From 2-02-FULL-55-14 sp964534125 (GTDB lineage Bacteria > Bacteroidota > Ignavibacteria > UBA10030): a DNA stretch of 64,000 nucleotides. This document shows, in pieces, positions 34,429 to 42,690 of the stretch (positions within the stretch are counted from its first letter, which is position 1; each line of letters begins with the position of its first letter). The notes beneath the pieces are model-generated. The model saw only the letters and a program-made list of their open reading frames with translations. It was not told the DNA's origin and made no database searches. Made by a program: the position numbers and the translations under genes. The DNA lies in NCBI GenBank assembly GCA_964534125.1, contig CAZHOJ010000008.1, positions 1-64,000 on the forward strand. Reading direction: 5' to 3'.

Positions 34429-35489
34429 GCCTGTCTCTGCTGTTCGTGGGTGATGAACAACGTCCTCGTGGGATATGCGAACCCGATCCCCTCAGATTCG
34501 AACCTGCTGTAGACCTGAAGGTTGATGTCCTGCTGGATGTCCATGTACTCGATGTAGTCGCTGCTCAGGACATAGTACACGACCTCGAAGATGAGCGCTG
34601 AATCGCCGTAGGACTTGAAGTGCGCCCGGTCGAACCGTGCCTTCGCATGCTTCGTGATGATCTCCCGGAACATGCCGGGGATCGTTTCGAGCTTTTGCCG
34701 CGGGGTCTGGTATGTCACACCGATGGTGAAGAGTACCCGCCGTTCCGCCATGCGTTTGTAGTTCCTGATGCGACTCCCCAGCAGATCACCGTTCGAAAAG
34801 ATGATCTGTTCGCCCGAGAGGCTCCGGATGCGGGTGGTCTTGAGCCCGATGTGCTCCACCGTTCCCATGAACTCGCCGATGATGATAAAATCCCCGATCT
34901 GGAACGGCTTGTCGAGTACGATGGAGAGCGACGCGAACAGATCGCCGAGGATGTTCTGCAGCGCGAGGGCAACGGCAATGCCGCCGATTCCGAGGCCGGT
35001 GATGGCCGCTGTGATGTCGACGCCGAGGTTGTCCAGACCGAGCAGCAACAGGACCGCGAACAGGAGCAGCCGGGCGACGAACCGGACCCCCGCCATCGTG
35101 GTTGCACTCGCCGCATCCTCCGCCAGGCGTTCTTCCATGACCCTGCCGATCCAGTAGCCGATGATGCGGTTCCCCCAGATGCCCGCCTGCAGCAGGGAGA
35201 AGAGAGCGACGACGGTAGGCACGAAAGAAATGATCGTCTGGTCCGACCCGAGCCACTGGGCGCCGACAGCTGCAGACCAAACGAGCATGACATACCACCG
35301 GGTCGACCGCAGGAGGTCAACGAGGAGGTCGTCGAGCTTCGTCGTCGTTCGCGCAGCGATCTTGGCTATCCGGCTCGCAACGAACCGAAGGACGATGGTC
35401 AGAACGATGAAGACACCGAGCGAAATGCCGGTCGCGATGAGCCACTGCTCGACCGAACTACCGAGATAGATGTATTCCAGGAATTCCAT
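34425..35489 (-). CDS. MscS-family mechanosensitive ion channel
   Basis: A 354-residue channel. About five membrane helices precede the pore-lining helix, which is well conserved (ITGLGIGGIAVALALQNILGDLFASL, glycine/alanine-rich), followed by the MscS beta domain (IGDFIIIGEFMGTVEHIGLKTTRIR, IIFSNGDLLGSRIRNY) and an alpha/beta C-terminal domain. Longer than E. coli MscS because of extra N-terminal helices. It opens on membrane tension during hypo-osmotic shock. It overlaps the trehalose synthesis gene downstream and is divergent from the GroES-like gene. Confidence 0.94.
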   Translation of the reverse strand: MEFLEYIYLGSSVEQWLIATGISLGVFIVLTIVLRFVASRIAKIAARTTTKLDDLLVDLLRSTRWYVMLVWSAAVGAQWLGSDQTIISFVPTVVALFSLLQAGIWGNRIIGYWIGRVMEERLAEDAASATTMAGVRFVARLLLFAVLLLLGLDNLGVDITAAITGLGIGGIAVALALQNILGDLFASLSIVLDKPFQIGDFIIIGEFMGTVEHIGLKTTRIRSLSGEQIIFSNGDLLGSRIRNYKRMAERRVLFTIGVTYQTPRQKLETIPGMFREIITKHAKARFDRAHFKSYGDSALIFEVVYYVLSSDYIEYMDIQQDINLQVYSRFESEGIGFAYPTRTLFITHEQQRQA

Positions 35490-35720
35490 AGTATAATGTT
35501 GTTCGTATGATCATGAGGGTGGGATCATCGGTCGCACAGCCCCGAGGTGCGGTATTGCTGATGCATCCACCGCACGCCCTGAATATACGCAGATTTTCGG
35601 ACCCGCCCCGGCGGACGCTCGTTTTCGGCCAGAATTGCCTCAATCGGAACGAAATACTACTTTGAGGATGTTGAATGAGGTTACAGAGCTGACCGCTCCC
35701 CGCATGACCCACGAACGGAC

Positions 35721-36107
35721 ATGGAACTGAAGACACGACGAAAGCTCATCCTGGTCGGCGATAAGGTCCTTATCGCTCCCGACCACGATTCTGAGAAGAG
35801 CTCGCATGGTCTCTACCTTCCTCCCGGTGTCAAGGAGAAAGAGAAGATCCAGAGCGGCATGGTCGTGCATATCGGTCCGGGGTATGCCGTTCCGAATCCG
35901 CACTTTATCGACCAGGAATCCTGGTCCACGACCCCGAAAGACCCGATAAAGTATCTGCCGCTGCAGGCAGAAGAGGGTGACTACGCCCTCTTTCTGAGAG
36001 ATTCGGCCATCGAAGTGGACTACGAGGGAGAGAAGTTCCTCATCGTCTCCCACAGTAACATCCTGATGCTCATCCGGCCGAACCCACTCGACGAGCTCAC
36101 ATCCTGA
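35721..36107 (+). CDS. GroES-like co-chaperonin family protein
   Basis: A 128-residue Cpn10-fold protein. VGDKVLIAPDHDSEKSSHGL and the following LPPGVKEKEKIQSGMVVHIGPG match the GroES roof and mobile-loop region, and EGEKFLIVSHSNILMLI matches the C-terminal strands. It is about 30 residues longer than GroES because of an insertion after GPGYA (PNPHFIDQESWSTTPKD), and the usual hydrophobic mobile-loop tripeptide is replaced. No groEL is adjacent. It may be a diverged paralogue with a different partner. Overlaps the next small gene by one base. Confidence 0.82.
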   Translation: MELKTRRKLILVGDKVLIAPDHDSEKSSHGLYLPPGVKEKEKIQSGMVVHIGPGYAVPNPHFIDQESWSTTPKDPIKYLPLQAEEGDYALFLRDSAIEVDYEGEKFLIVSHSNILMLIRPNPLDELTS

Positions 36108-36403
36108 TGCAGACAGCACCCGACCACCTGCTATACAGCGAGGAGAACCTCCTCGCACAGCTGGAGACCGCCCCGTTCACGAAGGGGTACTTCACACTCC
36201 GGTTCTATGCGGATGCTCGCCACAAGCCGAGCAGGGAACGAACTGACCTGGTCGAGGAGTTCTATCTCTATCCATCCGGCGGGACAATGCGTGACAAGGA
36301 CTTCAACCTCATCTGGTACGCAGCACGGTTCGATACGTCACACGGATGGGTCCCGCCGGGAGAACACTGGAGGGGACAGCAAGAGGCGAAAAACAAGACA
36401 TGA
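36107..36403 (+). CDS. Conserved-looking small protein of unknown function
   Basis: A 98-residue soluble protein starting at the TGATG junction with the GroES-like gene, so the two are coupled. It is rich in aromatic and charged residues (GYFTLRFYADARHKPSRERTDLVEEFYLYPSGG, DFNLIWYAARFDT) and looks like a compact alpha/beta domain. I do not recognise a family. Followed by an inverted-repeat element that may end the transcript. Confidence 0.65.
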   Translation: MQTAPDHLLYSEENLLAQLETAPFTKGYFTLRFYADARHKPSRERTDLVEEFYLYPSGGTMRDKDFNLIWYAARFDTSHGWVPPGEHWRGQQEAKNKT

Positions 36404-36553
36404 GAAGCCATCTCAAAAACCCTTTTCAATCTGGACAAATAACCACAAAGAACCTGCCTGACGAATACCTGCAGGCAGGCACATAGAACACAAAATCGGA
36501 GAAAAAACACCTATGAGTTCTTTGTGTTCTTTGCGGCTAAATATTTTTGAGAT
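36403..36553. repeat. Long inverted-repeat element (ACAAAGAAC type)
   Basis: GCCATCTCAAAAA...CAAATAACCACAAAGAAC on the left is complementary to GTTCTTTGTGTTCTTTGCGGCT...TTTTTGAGATGG on the right, giving arms of about 40 bases. A smaller hairpin (CCTGC...GCAGG) lies inside. It belongs to the heptad-rich element group of this window. Confidence 0.7.
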
Positions 36554-36599
36554 GGGTTCGAGAGAATGGGGGAAGGATCGAGGTTCATTCCCCTGGAAT

Positions 36600-36660
36600 C
36601 CGGCTCACAGTTCACGGCTTACGGTTCACGATTCACCATTCACCATTCACCAATCACAGA
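36600..36660 (+). repeat. Short-period direct repeat (TTCACCA-type)
   Basis: A low-complexity run of 7-8 base units, for example GATTCACCATTCACCATTC, lies just before the bacilliredoxin gene. Same style as 9151-9210 but a different unit. Confidence 0.65.
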
Positions 36661-36673
36661 CCTACTGAGCCCC

Positions 36674-37090
36674 ATGTACGACATCCTGATCAAACAAATG
36701 CGCGATGAAGTCACACGACTCGGCATCCGCGAGCTGCGCACACCCGAGGAGGTGGACGAGGTTCTTCCGAATCAGACAGGCACAATGCTCGTCGTCGTCA
36801 ACAGCACATGCGGATGCGCTGGCGGGATTGCACGCCCGGCCCTGGCGAAGTCTCTTGATCATCCGATTAGGCCTGATGCTATGGTAACGATCTTTGCCAG
36901 CACGGACCGGCCTGCAACAGCCCGCGCCCGTGAGATCTTCGGACCGCAGGTCCCTCCTTCCTCACCATCCTTCGCGATCATGAAGGACGGTAAGCTTGTT
37001 GAGATGATCCACCGCAGCCAGATCGAGGGACATACCGTCGAGGCGGTGACCAAGACCCTGACGGACGCCTACAAGAGGCATTGCTCGTAG
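36674..37090 (+). CDS. Bacilliredoxin BrxA/BrxB-family protein
   Basis: A 138-residue thioredoxin-fold protein of the YphP/YqiW (BrxA/B) family, which in Firmicutes removes bacillithiol from oxidised protein thiols. The active-site motif is NSTCGCAGGIARP (CGC), and IRELRTPEEVDEVL and SSPSFAIMKDGKLV are family landmarks. ATG 36674 (MYDILIKQM) gives the full family length; upstream frame is the direct repeat. FCB bacteria often carry this family, in some cases with bacillithiol synthesis genes, none of which are in the window. Confidence 0.92.
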   Translation: MYDILIKQMRDEVTRLGIRELRTPEEVDEVLPNQTGTMLVVVNSTCGCAGGIARPALAKSLDHPIRPDAMVTIFASTDRPATARAREIFGPQVPPSSPSFAIMKDGKLVEMIHRSQIEGHTVEAVTKTLTDAYKRHCS

Positions 37091-37121
37091 GATATCGCTT
37101 TCGGCCGCTGAGTTGTACATG

Positions 37122-37157
37122 GCAAACCCCGCTGCCGGCTTCTGCAGCGGGGTTTTT
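37122..37157 (+). terminator. Rho-independent terminator after the bacilliredoxin gene
   Basis: AAACCCCGCTGC and GCAGCGGGGTTTTT form a hairpin with a 7-base loop, 32 bases after the stop codon. It separates the gene from the convergent lipoprotein gene. Confidence 0.9.
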
Positions 37158-37193
37158 CAATTCACGACTTCCTTCGTTGTTCGTTGTTCCTTC

Positions 37194-37883
37194 TTAGTTG
37201 TTCAGAGCCCCTTCTTGTATCCACCTCGCCAGCGTCATGACCAGTGAATCGGGCACTCCTATGCTGACCCACGGCCCGCCGTAGGGCATCCGGCCCAGAC
37301 CCGGCGCTGTCCCCCGCAGAGTCTGGATGATCCTGCTGGACGAGGAATCACCTGCCACGATGACGGCCGTTCCGAACTTCTGACCGCCGGCCCGAAGTCC
37401 TGCGTACGTCGATTGGTCGAAGCCGCTCGACGGTGACGGAGGCCGATGACATCCGCTGAGCGCACAACCCATGTTCAGGATCGGCTGCACGTCGTTCGTG
37501 AACGACAGGCCCGATCCGGAACCCGACGAAGACACGTTGAACGCCATCGGATTGCTCGCTCTGCCATCGACCGTGACCACGATCGGTCCTGAGAGAGCGG
37601 CAGCAGGAACACCCGCACGGATCTCCGCATCGGTCCATATCGCCACCGCAGACGCCAGAGTCCCCCCGAAGGTCACTGTGCTGCCCCCCTGCGATGTTCC
37701 GAATCCCGAGCCGAGGATGCGGACCGTGTCACCGACAGCCGCCGAATCGGGCTGGACATCCGAGATCTCAGGGGATGGGAGCGGATCATTGCCGGAGTCC
37801 GTACATGATCCGGCGATCAGGCACACTCCGAGGAGCACAGGAAGGCCGGCACCCAGAAGCAATATGCTCTTTGTGGCTCGCAT
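37194..37883 (-). CDS. IPT/TIG-domain lipoprotein with atypical CX4CH heme motif
   Basis: A 229-residue predicted lipoprotein (lipobox LIAGSC, Cys27). Residues about 38-118 are an IPT/TIG immunoglobulin-like domain (PEISDVQPDSAAVGDTVRILGSGFG). A Ser/Gly linker leads to a cytochrome-like domain with VQPILNMGCALSGCHRP: Cys140 and Cys145-His146 are separated by four residues, a variant heme c motif found in planctomycete-type and FCB surface cytochromes. A Met in GRMPYGG is a plausible sixth ligand. Located alone between two plus-strand genes; target unknown. Confidence 0.82.
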   Translation of the reverse strand: MRATKSILLLGAGLPVLLGVCLIAGSCTDSGNDPLPSPEISDVQPDSAAVGDTVRILGSGFGTSQGGSTVTFGGTLASAVAIWTDAEIRAGVPAAALSGPIVVTVDGRASNPMAFNVSSSGSGSGLSFTNDVQPILNMGCALSGCHRPPSPSSGFDQSTYAGLRAGGQKFGTAVIVAGDSSSSRIIQTLRGTAPGLGRMPYGGPWVSIGVPDSLVMTLARWIQEGALNN

Positions 37884-38005
37884 GAACGGAATGTATAAGA
37901 GGAAGGAAGAGGAATCAAACGCCCGAAAGAATCATATGCCGAGTTTTGCCTAAAATTTCCTACCTTTTTGTTTGTCCATCACCTGACAGAGACAAGAAGC
38001 ACCCG

Positions 38006-38689
38006 ATGCGCATCGAATCTCAGCCGCTCCGATCGACCCTCACGCACGTTGCGCTCCCTCCCCGTTCTGCGGGACGTATCAAGCCCCCGTTGCTGGTCCT
38101 TCTCCACGGCCGGGGAGCTGACGAGCACGACCTGATCCCGGTGACGCACTACCTGGATGGCAGATTCTATATTATCAGTGTGCGGGCCCCTTTCCGGTTC
38201 TCGTACGGGGGATATGCCTGGTTCGATATCGGCGAGGGGGACAGGCTGGGAGACGCCCATTTCACAGAGAGCTTCGAGAAACTGGAGACGTTCATCGAGG
38301 ACGCCATTGCCCACTACGATATCGCGCGCGGGCCGATCTACCTGTTCGGATTCAGCATGGGGGCGATGATGGCCCTCGCGTACACAATGATGCACCCGGA
38401 AATGGTCCGGGGAGTCGTCGCCCACAGCGGTTACCTGCCGCCGGAGGGAACTCTCACGTATCGCTGGGGACACCTGTCGTCCGTGTCGATGTATATCGCT
38501 CATGGTACACAGGACCCTATCGTACCGGTGGACCGTGCCCGCGCGACCCAGAACCTCCTTGCCCCAACGAGCGCGGACCTGACGTACAAGGAATATCCTA
38601 TCCAGCACACGATCAGCGAGGACAGCATCGCCGACATTGACACCTGGCTGAAGACCCTGCTCGGCCCCGCCCCTCGCCCGACGACCTGA
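38006..38689 (+). CDS. Phospholipase/carboxylesterase-family alpha/beta hydrolase
   Basis: A 227-residue serine hydrolase of the carboxylesterase/acyl-protein thioesterase type. LLVLLHGRGADEHDLIP is the oxyanion segment, GFSMGAMMAL the nucleophile elbow, GTQDPIVP carries the acid and YPIQHTIS the catalytic His. ATG 38006 is preferred over an upstream in-frame codon because the protein then begins at the first strand. Substrate unknown, short-chain esters likely. Followed after 32 bases by the NlpC/P60 gene. Confidence 0.9.
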   Translation: MRIESQPLRSTLTHVALPPRSAGRIKPPLLVLLHGRGADEHDLIPVTHYLDGRFYIISVRAPFRFSYGGYAWFDIGEGDRLGDAHFTESFEKLETFIEDAIAHYDIARGPIYLFGFSMGAMMALAYTMMHPEMVRGVVAHSGYLPPEGTLTYRWGHLSSVSMYIAHGTQDPIVPVDRARATQNLLAPTSADLTYKEYPIQHTISEDSIADIDTWLKTLLGPAPRPTT

Positions 38690-38721
38690 CACCAGATGCA
38701 CGTGATGCCAGAGGAAAGACC

Positions 38722-39888
38722 ATGAAGACCTTCATCCGCTCCTGCGCCACCCTTTGCGTCATCCCGCTGCTCCTCACGGCACAGCCGGTGCCGGATACAA
38801 GCGGCACCGTTTTCGACGGTACGCTCGACGGCATCCGCCAGTACTTCCGGCCCGACAAACGGACCGCCCTCTTTGATATCTCCGCGCAGATGGCCGATGG
38901 AAGCCTCCTCCTTACCGGAGAAACAGATAGCAAAGCCGCTCATGACTCGGTGCTGGCGGCGGCAACGGGACTGGACATCCCCGTCCTGGACAGCATCATC
39001 GTCCTTCCTCATCCCGCCCTCGGCGACAGCACGTATGGGATCATCGTGGTCAGCGTCGGGAATGTCCGCGCTATCCCGGACCATGCAGCCGAGCTCACAA
39101 CGCAGGTGACGATGGGGACGGTCGTCAGGATCCTCAAGCGCCGGCGCGGGCATCTCCTTGTGCAGTCGCACGATGGATATCTCGGCTGGCTCGACTCTGA
39201 CCATCTCCAGCGCACATCCGCCGATGGTATCGACGCCTGGGCTGCTGCACCAAAGGTCATTGTGACCGAATACTTCGACGTCGTCCGGTCAGCGCCAGAC
39301 CGTGCGTCCGTGCCAGTCAGCGATGTGGTCGTCGGCAACATCCTCCGTACCACCGAGAGAGCCGGCGAGTGGCAGGGAGTCACGTTCGCTGACGGGCGGA
39401 TAGGATACCTCCCGGTCTCCTCGGTGATGGACTACGAAACGTGGAGGCGGACGCGTACCCTGACAGGGGAGAACATAACGGCAACCGCGACGATGTTCCT
39501 CGGTGTACCGTACCTGTGGGGAGGAACATCGCCGAAGGGAATGGACTGCTCCGGATACACCAAGACCGTCTTCCGCCTGAACGGGCTCGAGCTCAACCGC
39601 GATGCGAGCCAGCAGGTGCTGATGGGTCGCGATGTCGACCCGGGCGAGGACTTCGGGACCCTCCTGAAGGGAGACCTGCTCTTCTTCGGCCGACCGGCGA
39701 GGGAAGGGCACCCTGAGCGCATCGTCCACGTGGCCATCTATCTCGGCGACCGCATGTTCATTCACAGTTCCGGGCGGGTACGATATGCGAGCCTGGACCC
39801 GTCCTCGCCGCTGTTCGACGCATACAATCTCGAGAGGTTCGTCCGTGCACGACGCGTCATCCCCGAGCCAACCGTTCCCGAAAAATAG
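38722..39888 (+). CDS. Exported NlpC/P60 peptidoglycan peptidase with SH3 domains
   Basis: A 388-residue cell-wall peptidase (signal MKTFIRSCATLCVIPLLLTAQ). Two bacterial SH3 domains lie around residues 110-165 and 185-235 (HLLVQSHDGYLGWLD, GVTFADGRIGYLPV). The NlpC/P60 domain begins near 250: YLWGGTSPKGMDCSGYTKTVF with the catalytic Cys, IVHVAIYLG with the catalytic His, and FIHSSG as the third position. Similar in plan to YkfC-type endopeptidases that cut gamma-D-Glu-diaminopimelate bonds. A good ribosome site (GAGGAAAG) precedes the ATG. Confidence 0.93.
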   Translation: MKTFIRSCATLCVIPLLLTAQPVPDTSGTVFDGTLDGIRQYFRPDKRTALFDISAQMADGSLLLTGETDSKAAHDSVLAAATGLDIPVLDSIIVLPHPALGDSTYGIIVVSVGNVRAIPDHAAELTTQVTMGTVVRILKRRRGHLLVQSHDGYLGWLDSDHLQRTSADGIDAWAAAPKVIVTEYFDVVRSAPDRASVPVSDVVVGNILRTTERAGEWQGVTFADGRIGYLPVSSVMDYETWRRTRTLTGENITATATMFLGVPYLWGGTSPKGMDCSGYTKTVFRLNGLELNRDASQQVLMGRDVDPGEDFGTLLKGDLLFFGRPAREGHPERIVHVAIYLGDRMFIHSSGRVRYASLDPSSPLFDAYNLERFVRARRVIPEPTVPEK

Positions 39889-40330
39889 CGACGAGACGAC
39901 ACCGGGTCGCCGGACAGCCTCGCTCGCCCTCGGCGCTGTCATCGTCCATTCGCTCCTGCTCATTGCCGCACCGTTCGTGCAGACCATGACGACCGTCAGC
40001 GGCGGATGGATCGATGCATCCCTTCTGCTTGTCCTGTTCACACTCGGACCATGCATCGGCATCGGGTTGTACGTGTACGGTCAGGAGCGTCCCGGAAGCA
40101 TCGTCCTCCTGGCATTCATGCCGGCGGCCGCGTACTCCCACATCTCCATCATCATGGCCCTTGTCCCGGATGCTGCCGCATCGTCCGACGTATCCTTCGG
40201 CATCATCCTGTTCGGGCTGGTCCTTGTATTGCTTGCGCTGTGCAGCCTGCTCGGGTCATTGTTGTCCCTGGCCCTTCTCCGCGACGTCCATGCCGCCATG
40301 ACAGCTCCAGAGAGGAACGATCAACCATGA
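39845..40330 (+). CDS. Small polytopic membrane protein
   Basis: A 161-residue protein with GTG start (uncertain) overlapping the end of the NlpC gene by 44 bases. Four hydrophobic segments are visible (ASLALGAVIVHSLLLIAAPF, ASLLLVLFTLGPCIGIGLYVY, IVLLAFMPAAAYSHISIIMALV, FGIILFGLVLVLLALCSLLGSL). I do not recognise a family. Its stop overlaps the next start (ATGA), so it is translated with that gene. Confidence 0.6.
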   Translation: MHDASSPSQPFPKNSDETTPGRRTASLALGAVIVHSLLLIAAPFVQTMTTVSGGWIDASLLLVLFTLGPCIGIGLYVYGQERPGSIVLLAFMPAAAYSHISIIMALVPDAAASSDVSFGIILFGLVLVLLALCSLLGSLLSLALLRDVHAAMTAPERNDQP

Positions 40331-41478
40331 GACGTATTGGCCTATTGCTGCTGGTCCTTACTCCGCTCGCCATCTTTGCGGCCTGGCTCGCGTGGTACCT
40401 CACACCCGCTCGACCGCTGAACCTTCTCATCCTGGACAAGACCGTTGTCAATGAGCAGGCGAACGAGGAACGCGGACTGTCGTGGCTCCTTCAGCATGAA
40501 CGGTATGTTCCCCCCGTCGGCACGTATAAACCGGGAGAGATGTCGGTCGGGTTCAGGCCGATGGGAGACGGACGGTACCAGATCACGGGATTCGAACTGC
40601 GCGATAGCAGCGAGCTTGTCCGGCTTGCGTCCACCTATGATGCGGCATACGTCGCAGATACATACGGCATCTTCGAGATCACCTGGTACGCGGAATACCC
40701 CTCCCTCGGGCCGGTCACGCAACCGGGCAGGAAGATCTACGGCGGCATGCACAGGAACGACCTCTCCGTCCTGCGAGCGATGGAATCGGACGGCAAGCTC
40801 ATCATCGCAGAGTTCAGCTGCTTCGGTCCACCCACTCCTCCGGACATCCGGAAGGAGATGGAGGAACTGTTCGGTGTGCGATGGAGCGGCTGGACAGGCC
40901 GGTCCTATCAGACCCTCGACAGCACAGGGACGGACCTTCCCGATTGGGTGGTGAGGAATTTCATGCGGCAATCGGGAGGATCGTGGCCGTTCGGGGATGC
41001 ACCCGGGCTCGTGCTCAGTCATGTGGATGAACGCATCGTGGTCCTGCGATACCCCGAGGACCTGGAGAAACTGACTCCCGAAATCGCCGCGACGTTCGAC
41101 GCCCGCGACCGGCTGGGAGCCCCTCCCTATCCGCTCCCGTACTCGTTCTGGTTCGACATCGTGCAGCCTGACACCATGATGGAGACGGTGGCGTATATGA
41201 CCCTCCATACGACGCAGCTCGCCGACACGCTGCTCCGCGCATTCGGCATCCCGCGCATCTTTCCGGCAGTTCTCGAGCGGCAAAGCGATCGGCGTATGTA
41301 CTACTTCGCGGGCGATTTCGCGGACAATCCTGATGCGAACGAACTGCTTGCACACTTCAAGGGTTCGAGGACCCTCCGCACAGCGCTGTACTCGATCGAC
41401 GATCCATTCTCGCGTTCCGAGTTCTACTGGAACTTCTACTATCCGATGGTCCGGTCCATTCTGCGGACTGCCCGGTGA
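40327..41478 (+). CDS. Membrane-anchored periplasmic protein of unknown function
   Basis: A 383-residue protein with one N-terminal hydrophobic anchor (IGLLLLVLTPLAIFAAWLAWYL). The outer domain contains LNLLILDKTVVNEQANEERGLSWLL, FRPMGDGRYQITG, and SYDAAYVADTYGIF-like segments, then GKLIIAEFSCFGPPTPPDIRKEMEELFG, and resembles an alpha/beta amidotransferase-like fold by strand order, but no catalytic residues can be assigned. Start overlaps the small membrane protein gene; stop overlaps the TfoX-C gene. Possibly a pair with the upstream membrane protein. Confidence 0.75.
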   Translation: MRRIGLLLLVLTPLAIFAAWLAWYLTPARPLNLLILDKTVVNEQANEERGLSWLLQHERYVPPVGTYKPGEMSVGFRPMGDGRYQITGFELRDSSELVRLASTYDAAYVADTYGIFEITWYAEYPSLGPVTQPGRKIYGGMHRNDLSVLRAMESDGKLIIAEFSCFGPPTPPDIRKEMEELFGVRWSGWTGRSYQTLDSTGTDLPDWVVRNFMRQSGGSWPFGDAPGLVLSHVDERIVVLRYPEDLEKLTPEIAATFDARDRLGAPPYPLPYSFWFDIVQPDTMMETVAYMTLHTTQLADTLLRAFGIPRIFPAVLERQSDRRMYYFAGDFADNPDANELLAHFKGSRTLRTALYSIDDPFSRSEFYWNFYYPMVRSILRTAR

Positions 41479-41744
41479 CGCGCCGGACCGCCCCGTCGGG
41501 TGATGCGCTCGGCGGTCCCAGGACGCGTGCATGGCTGGCCACGATCGGCGTCACGACCATCGAGGACATCCGCCGCCTGGGCCCCGTCGCCATCTATCAC
41601 GTGCTCAAAGAGCAGGGATATCCTGTGAGCCTCAATCTCGTATACGCTCTCGAGGGCGCTCTCCTGGGTGTCCCGTGGAACAGACTACCTCCCGATGTGA
41701 AGGCGGAGCTTCGGTCTGCGGTGAAGGGGTTGCGCCAGCCGTGA
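41475..41744 (+). CDS. TfoX C-terminal domain protein
   Basis: An 89-residue helical protein, GTG start overlapping the preceding stop. RTRAWLATIGVTTIEDIRRLGPVAIYHVLKEQGYPVSLNLVYALEGALLGVPW matches the TfoX_C domain, a helix-hairpin-helix-like unit found alone in many bacteria and at the C-terminus of the competence regulator TfoX. The N-terminal TfoX domain is absent. It is coupled to a DNA glycosylase gene (GTGA). Confidence 0.88.
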   Translation: MTRRTAPSGDALGGPRTRAWLATIGVTTIEDIRRLGPVAIYHVLKEQGYPVSLNLVYALEGALLGVPWNRLPPDVKAELRSAVKGLRQP

Positions 41745-42310
41745 GACCCGCATCGCGCATACGGTGCCCCTGGTGCGGAACGGACCCGCTCTACGTTGCC
41801 TACCACGACGACGAATGGGGTGTCCCTGTTCACGACGACCGCAGGCACTTCGAGATGCTCCTGCTGGAAGGCGCGCAGGCAGGATTGAGCTGGCTGACGA
41901 TCCTGCGCAAACGCAAAGGGTACAGGAGAGCATTCGCACGCTTCGACCCGCGGAAGGTTGCGCGGTTCACGAAGAGAGATGTCTCGGGACTGATGAAGGA
42001 CGAGGGCATCGTCAGGAACAGGCTGAAGATCGAAAGTGCCATCACGAATGCGCAGGCCTTCCTCGATATCCAAAAGGAGTTCGGCTCGTTCGATTCGTAC
42101 GTGTGGTCCTTCGTCGGCGGACGTCCCATCATCCGACGCCCCCGTTCATTGCGCTCCATTCCGGCCACAACGCCGGAATCCGATGCGCTCAGCAAGAACC
42201 TGAAACGCCGGGGTTTCCGGTTCGTCGGGTCAACCATCATCTATGCATACATGCAGGCCGTCGGACTCGTCGACGATCACATCACCTCATGCTTCAGGAA
42301 AAGCCGATGA
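41741..42310 (+). CDS. tag: DNA-3-methyladenine glycosylase I
   Basis: A 189-residue base-excision enzyme removing N3-methyladenine from DNA. The N-terminus RCPWCGTDPLYVAYHDDEWGVP holds the zinc-site Cys and the catalytic acid region, and FEMLLLEGAQAGLSWLTILRKR is the strongest Tag signature; the C-terminal zinc ligands include His in DDHITSC and the Cys after it. GTG start at 41741 overlaps the TfoX_C stop; the stop overlaps the next ATG. Full length for the family. Confidence 0.95.
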   Translation: MRPASRIRCPWCGTDPLYVAYHDDEWGVPVHDDRRHFEMLLLEGAQAGLSWLTILRKRKGYRRAFARFDPRKVARFTKRDVSGLMKDEGIVRNRLKIESAITNAQAFLDIQKEFGSFDSYVWSFVGGRPIIRRPRSLRSIPATTPESDALSKNLKRRGFRFVGSTIIYAYMQAVGLVDDHITSCFRKSR

Positions 42311-42621
42311 CACGCCACGCCACAAAGCCTGCACGAGCTGCCGCCGTCCTGAAGGAACTGCAGGTGCTCCCCGCAGTTGGTCCCAGCATTGCCGACGACC
42401 TCTACCGGCTGGGCATCCGCTCCATCCAGGACCTCTCCTCCCGCGATCCGGAAGTCCTGTACCGACGGCACTGCCGACAGAAGGGTACCCTCGTCGACCG
42501 GTGCGTCTTGTATACCTTCCGATGTGCCATTTATGCCGCCCGAACCCCGCGTCCAAAACCGGAACTGCTCCTATGGTGGAACTGGAAGGACCGGAAGCTC
42601 CCCATGCGGCGGGTTGGATGA
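42307..42621 (+). CDS. Cdd1-like helix-hairpin-helix protein
   Basis: A 104-residue protein of the Cdd1 ('pathogenicity locus') family. ELQVLPAVGPSIADDLYRLGIRSIQDL is a helix-hairpin-helix; CRQKGTLVDRCVLYTFRCAIYAA and LLLWWNWKDRKL are the family C-terminal motifs. Likely binds DNA; molecular role not established. Third in a tightly overlapping trio with TfoX_C and Tag. Confidence 0.88.
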   Translation: MTRHATKPARAAAVLKELQVLPAVGPSIADDLYRLGIRSIQDLSSRDPEVLYRRHCRQKGTLVDRCVLYTFRCAIYAARTPRPKPELLLWWNWKDRKLPMRRVG

Positions 42622-42690
42622 GGGATTTTTCCTCCCTATACTCAAAGGCACCATCGATCACCGGATGACCACCCCTCAGAACACCGAACG

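Noticed and set aside
40342..41532. Long minus-strand open frame opposite the membrane-anchored protein
   Set aside because: The plus strand has a clean N-terminal anchor and start-stop overlaps with both neighbours; the minus frame has none.
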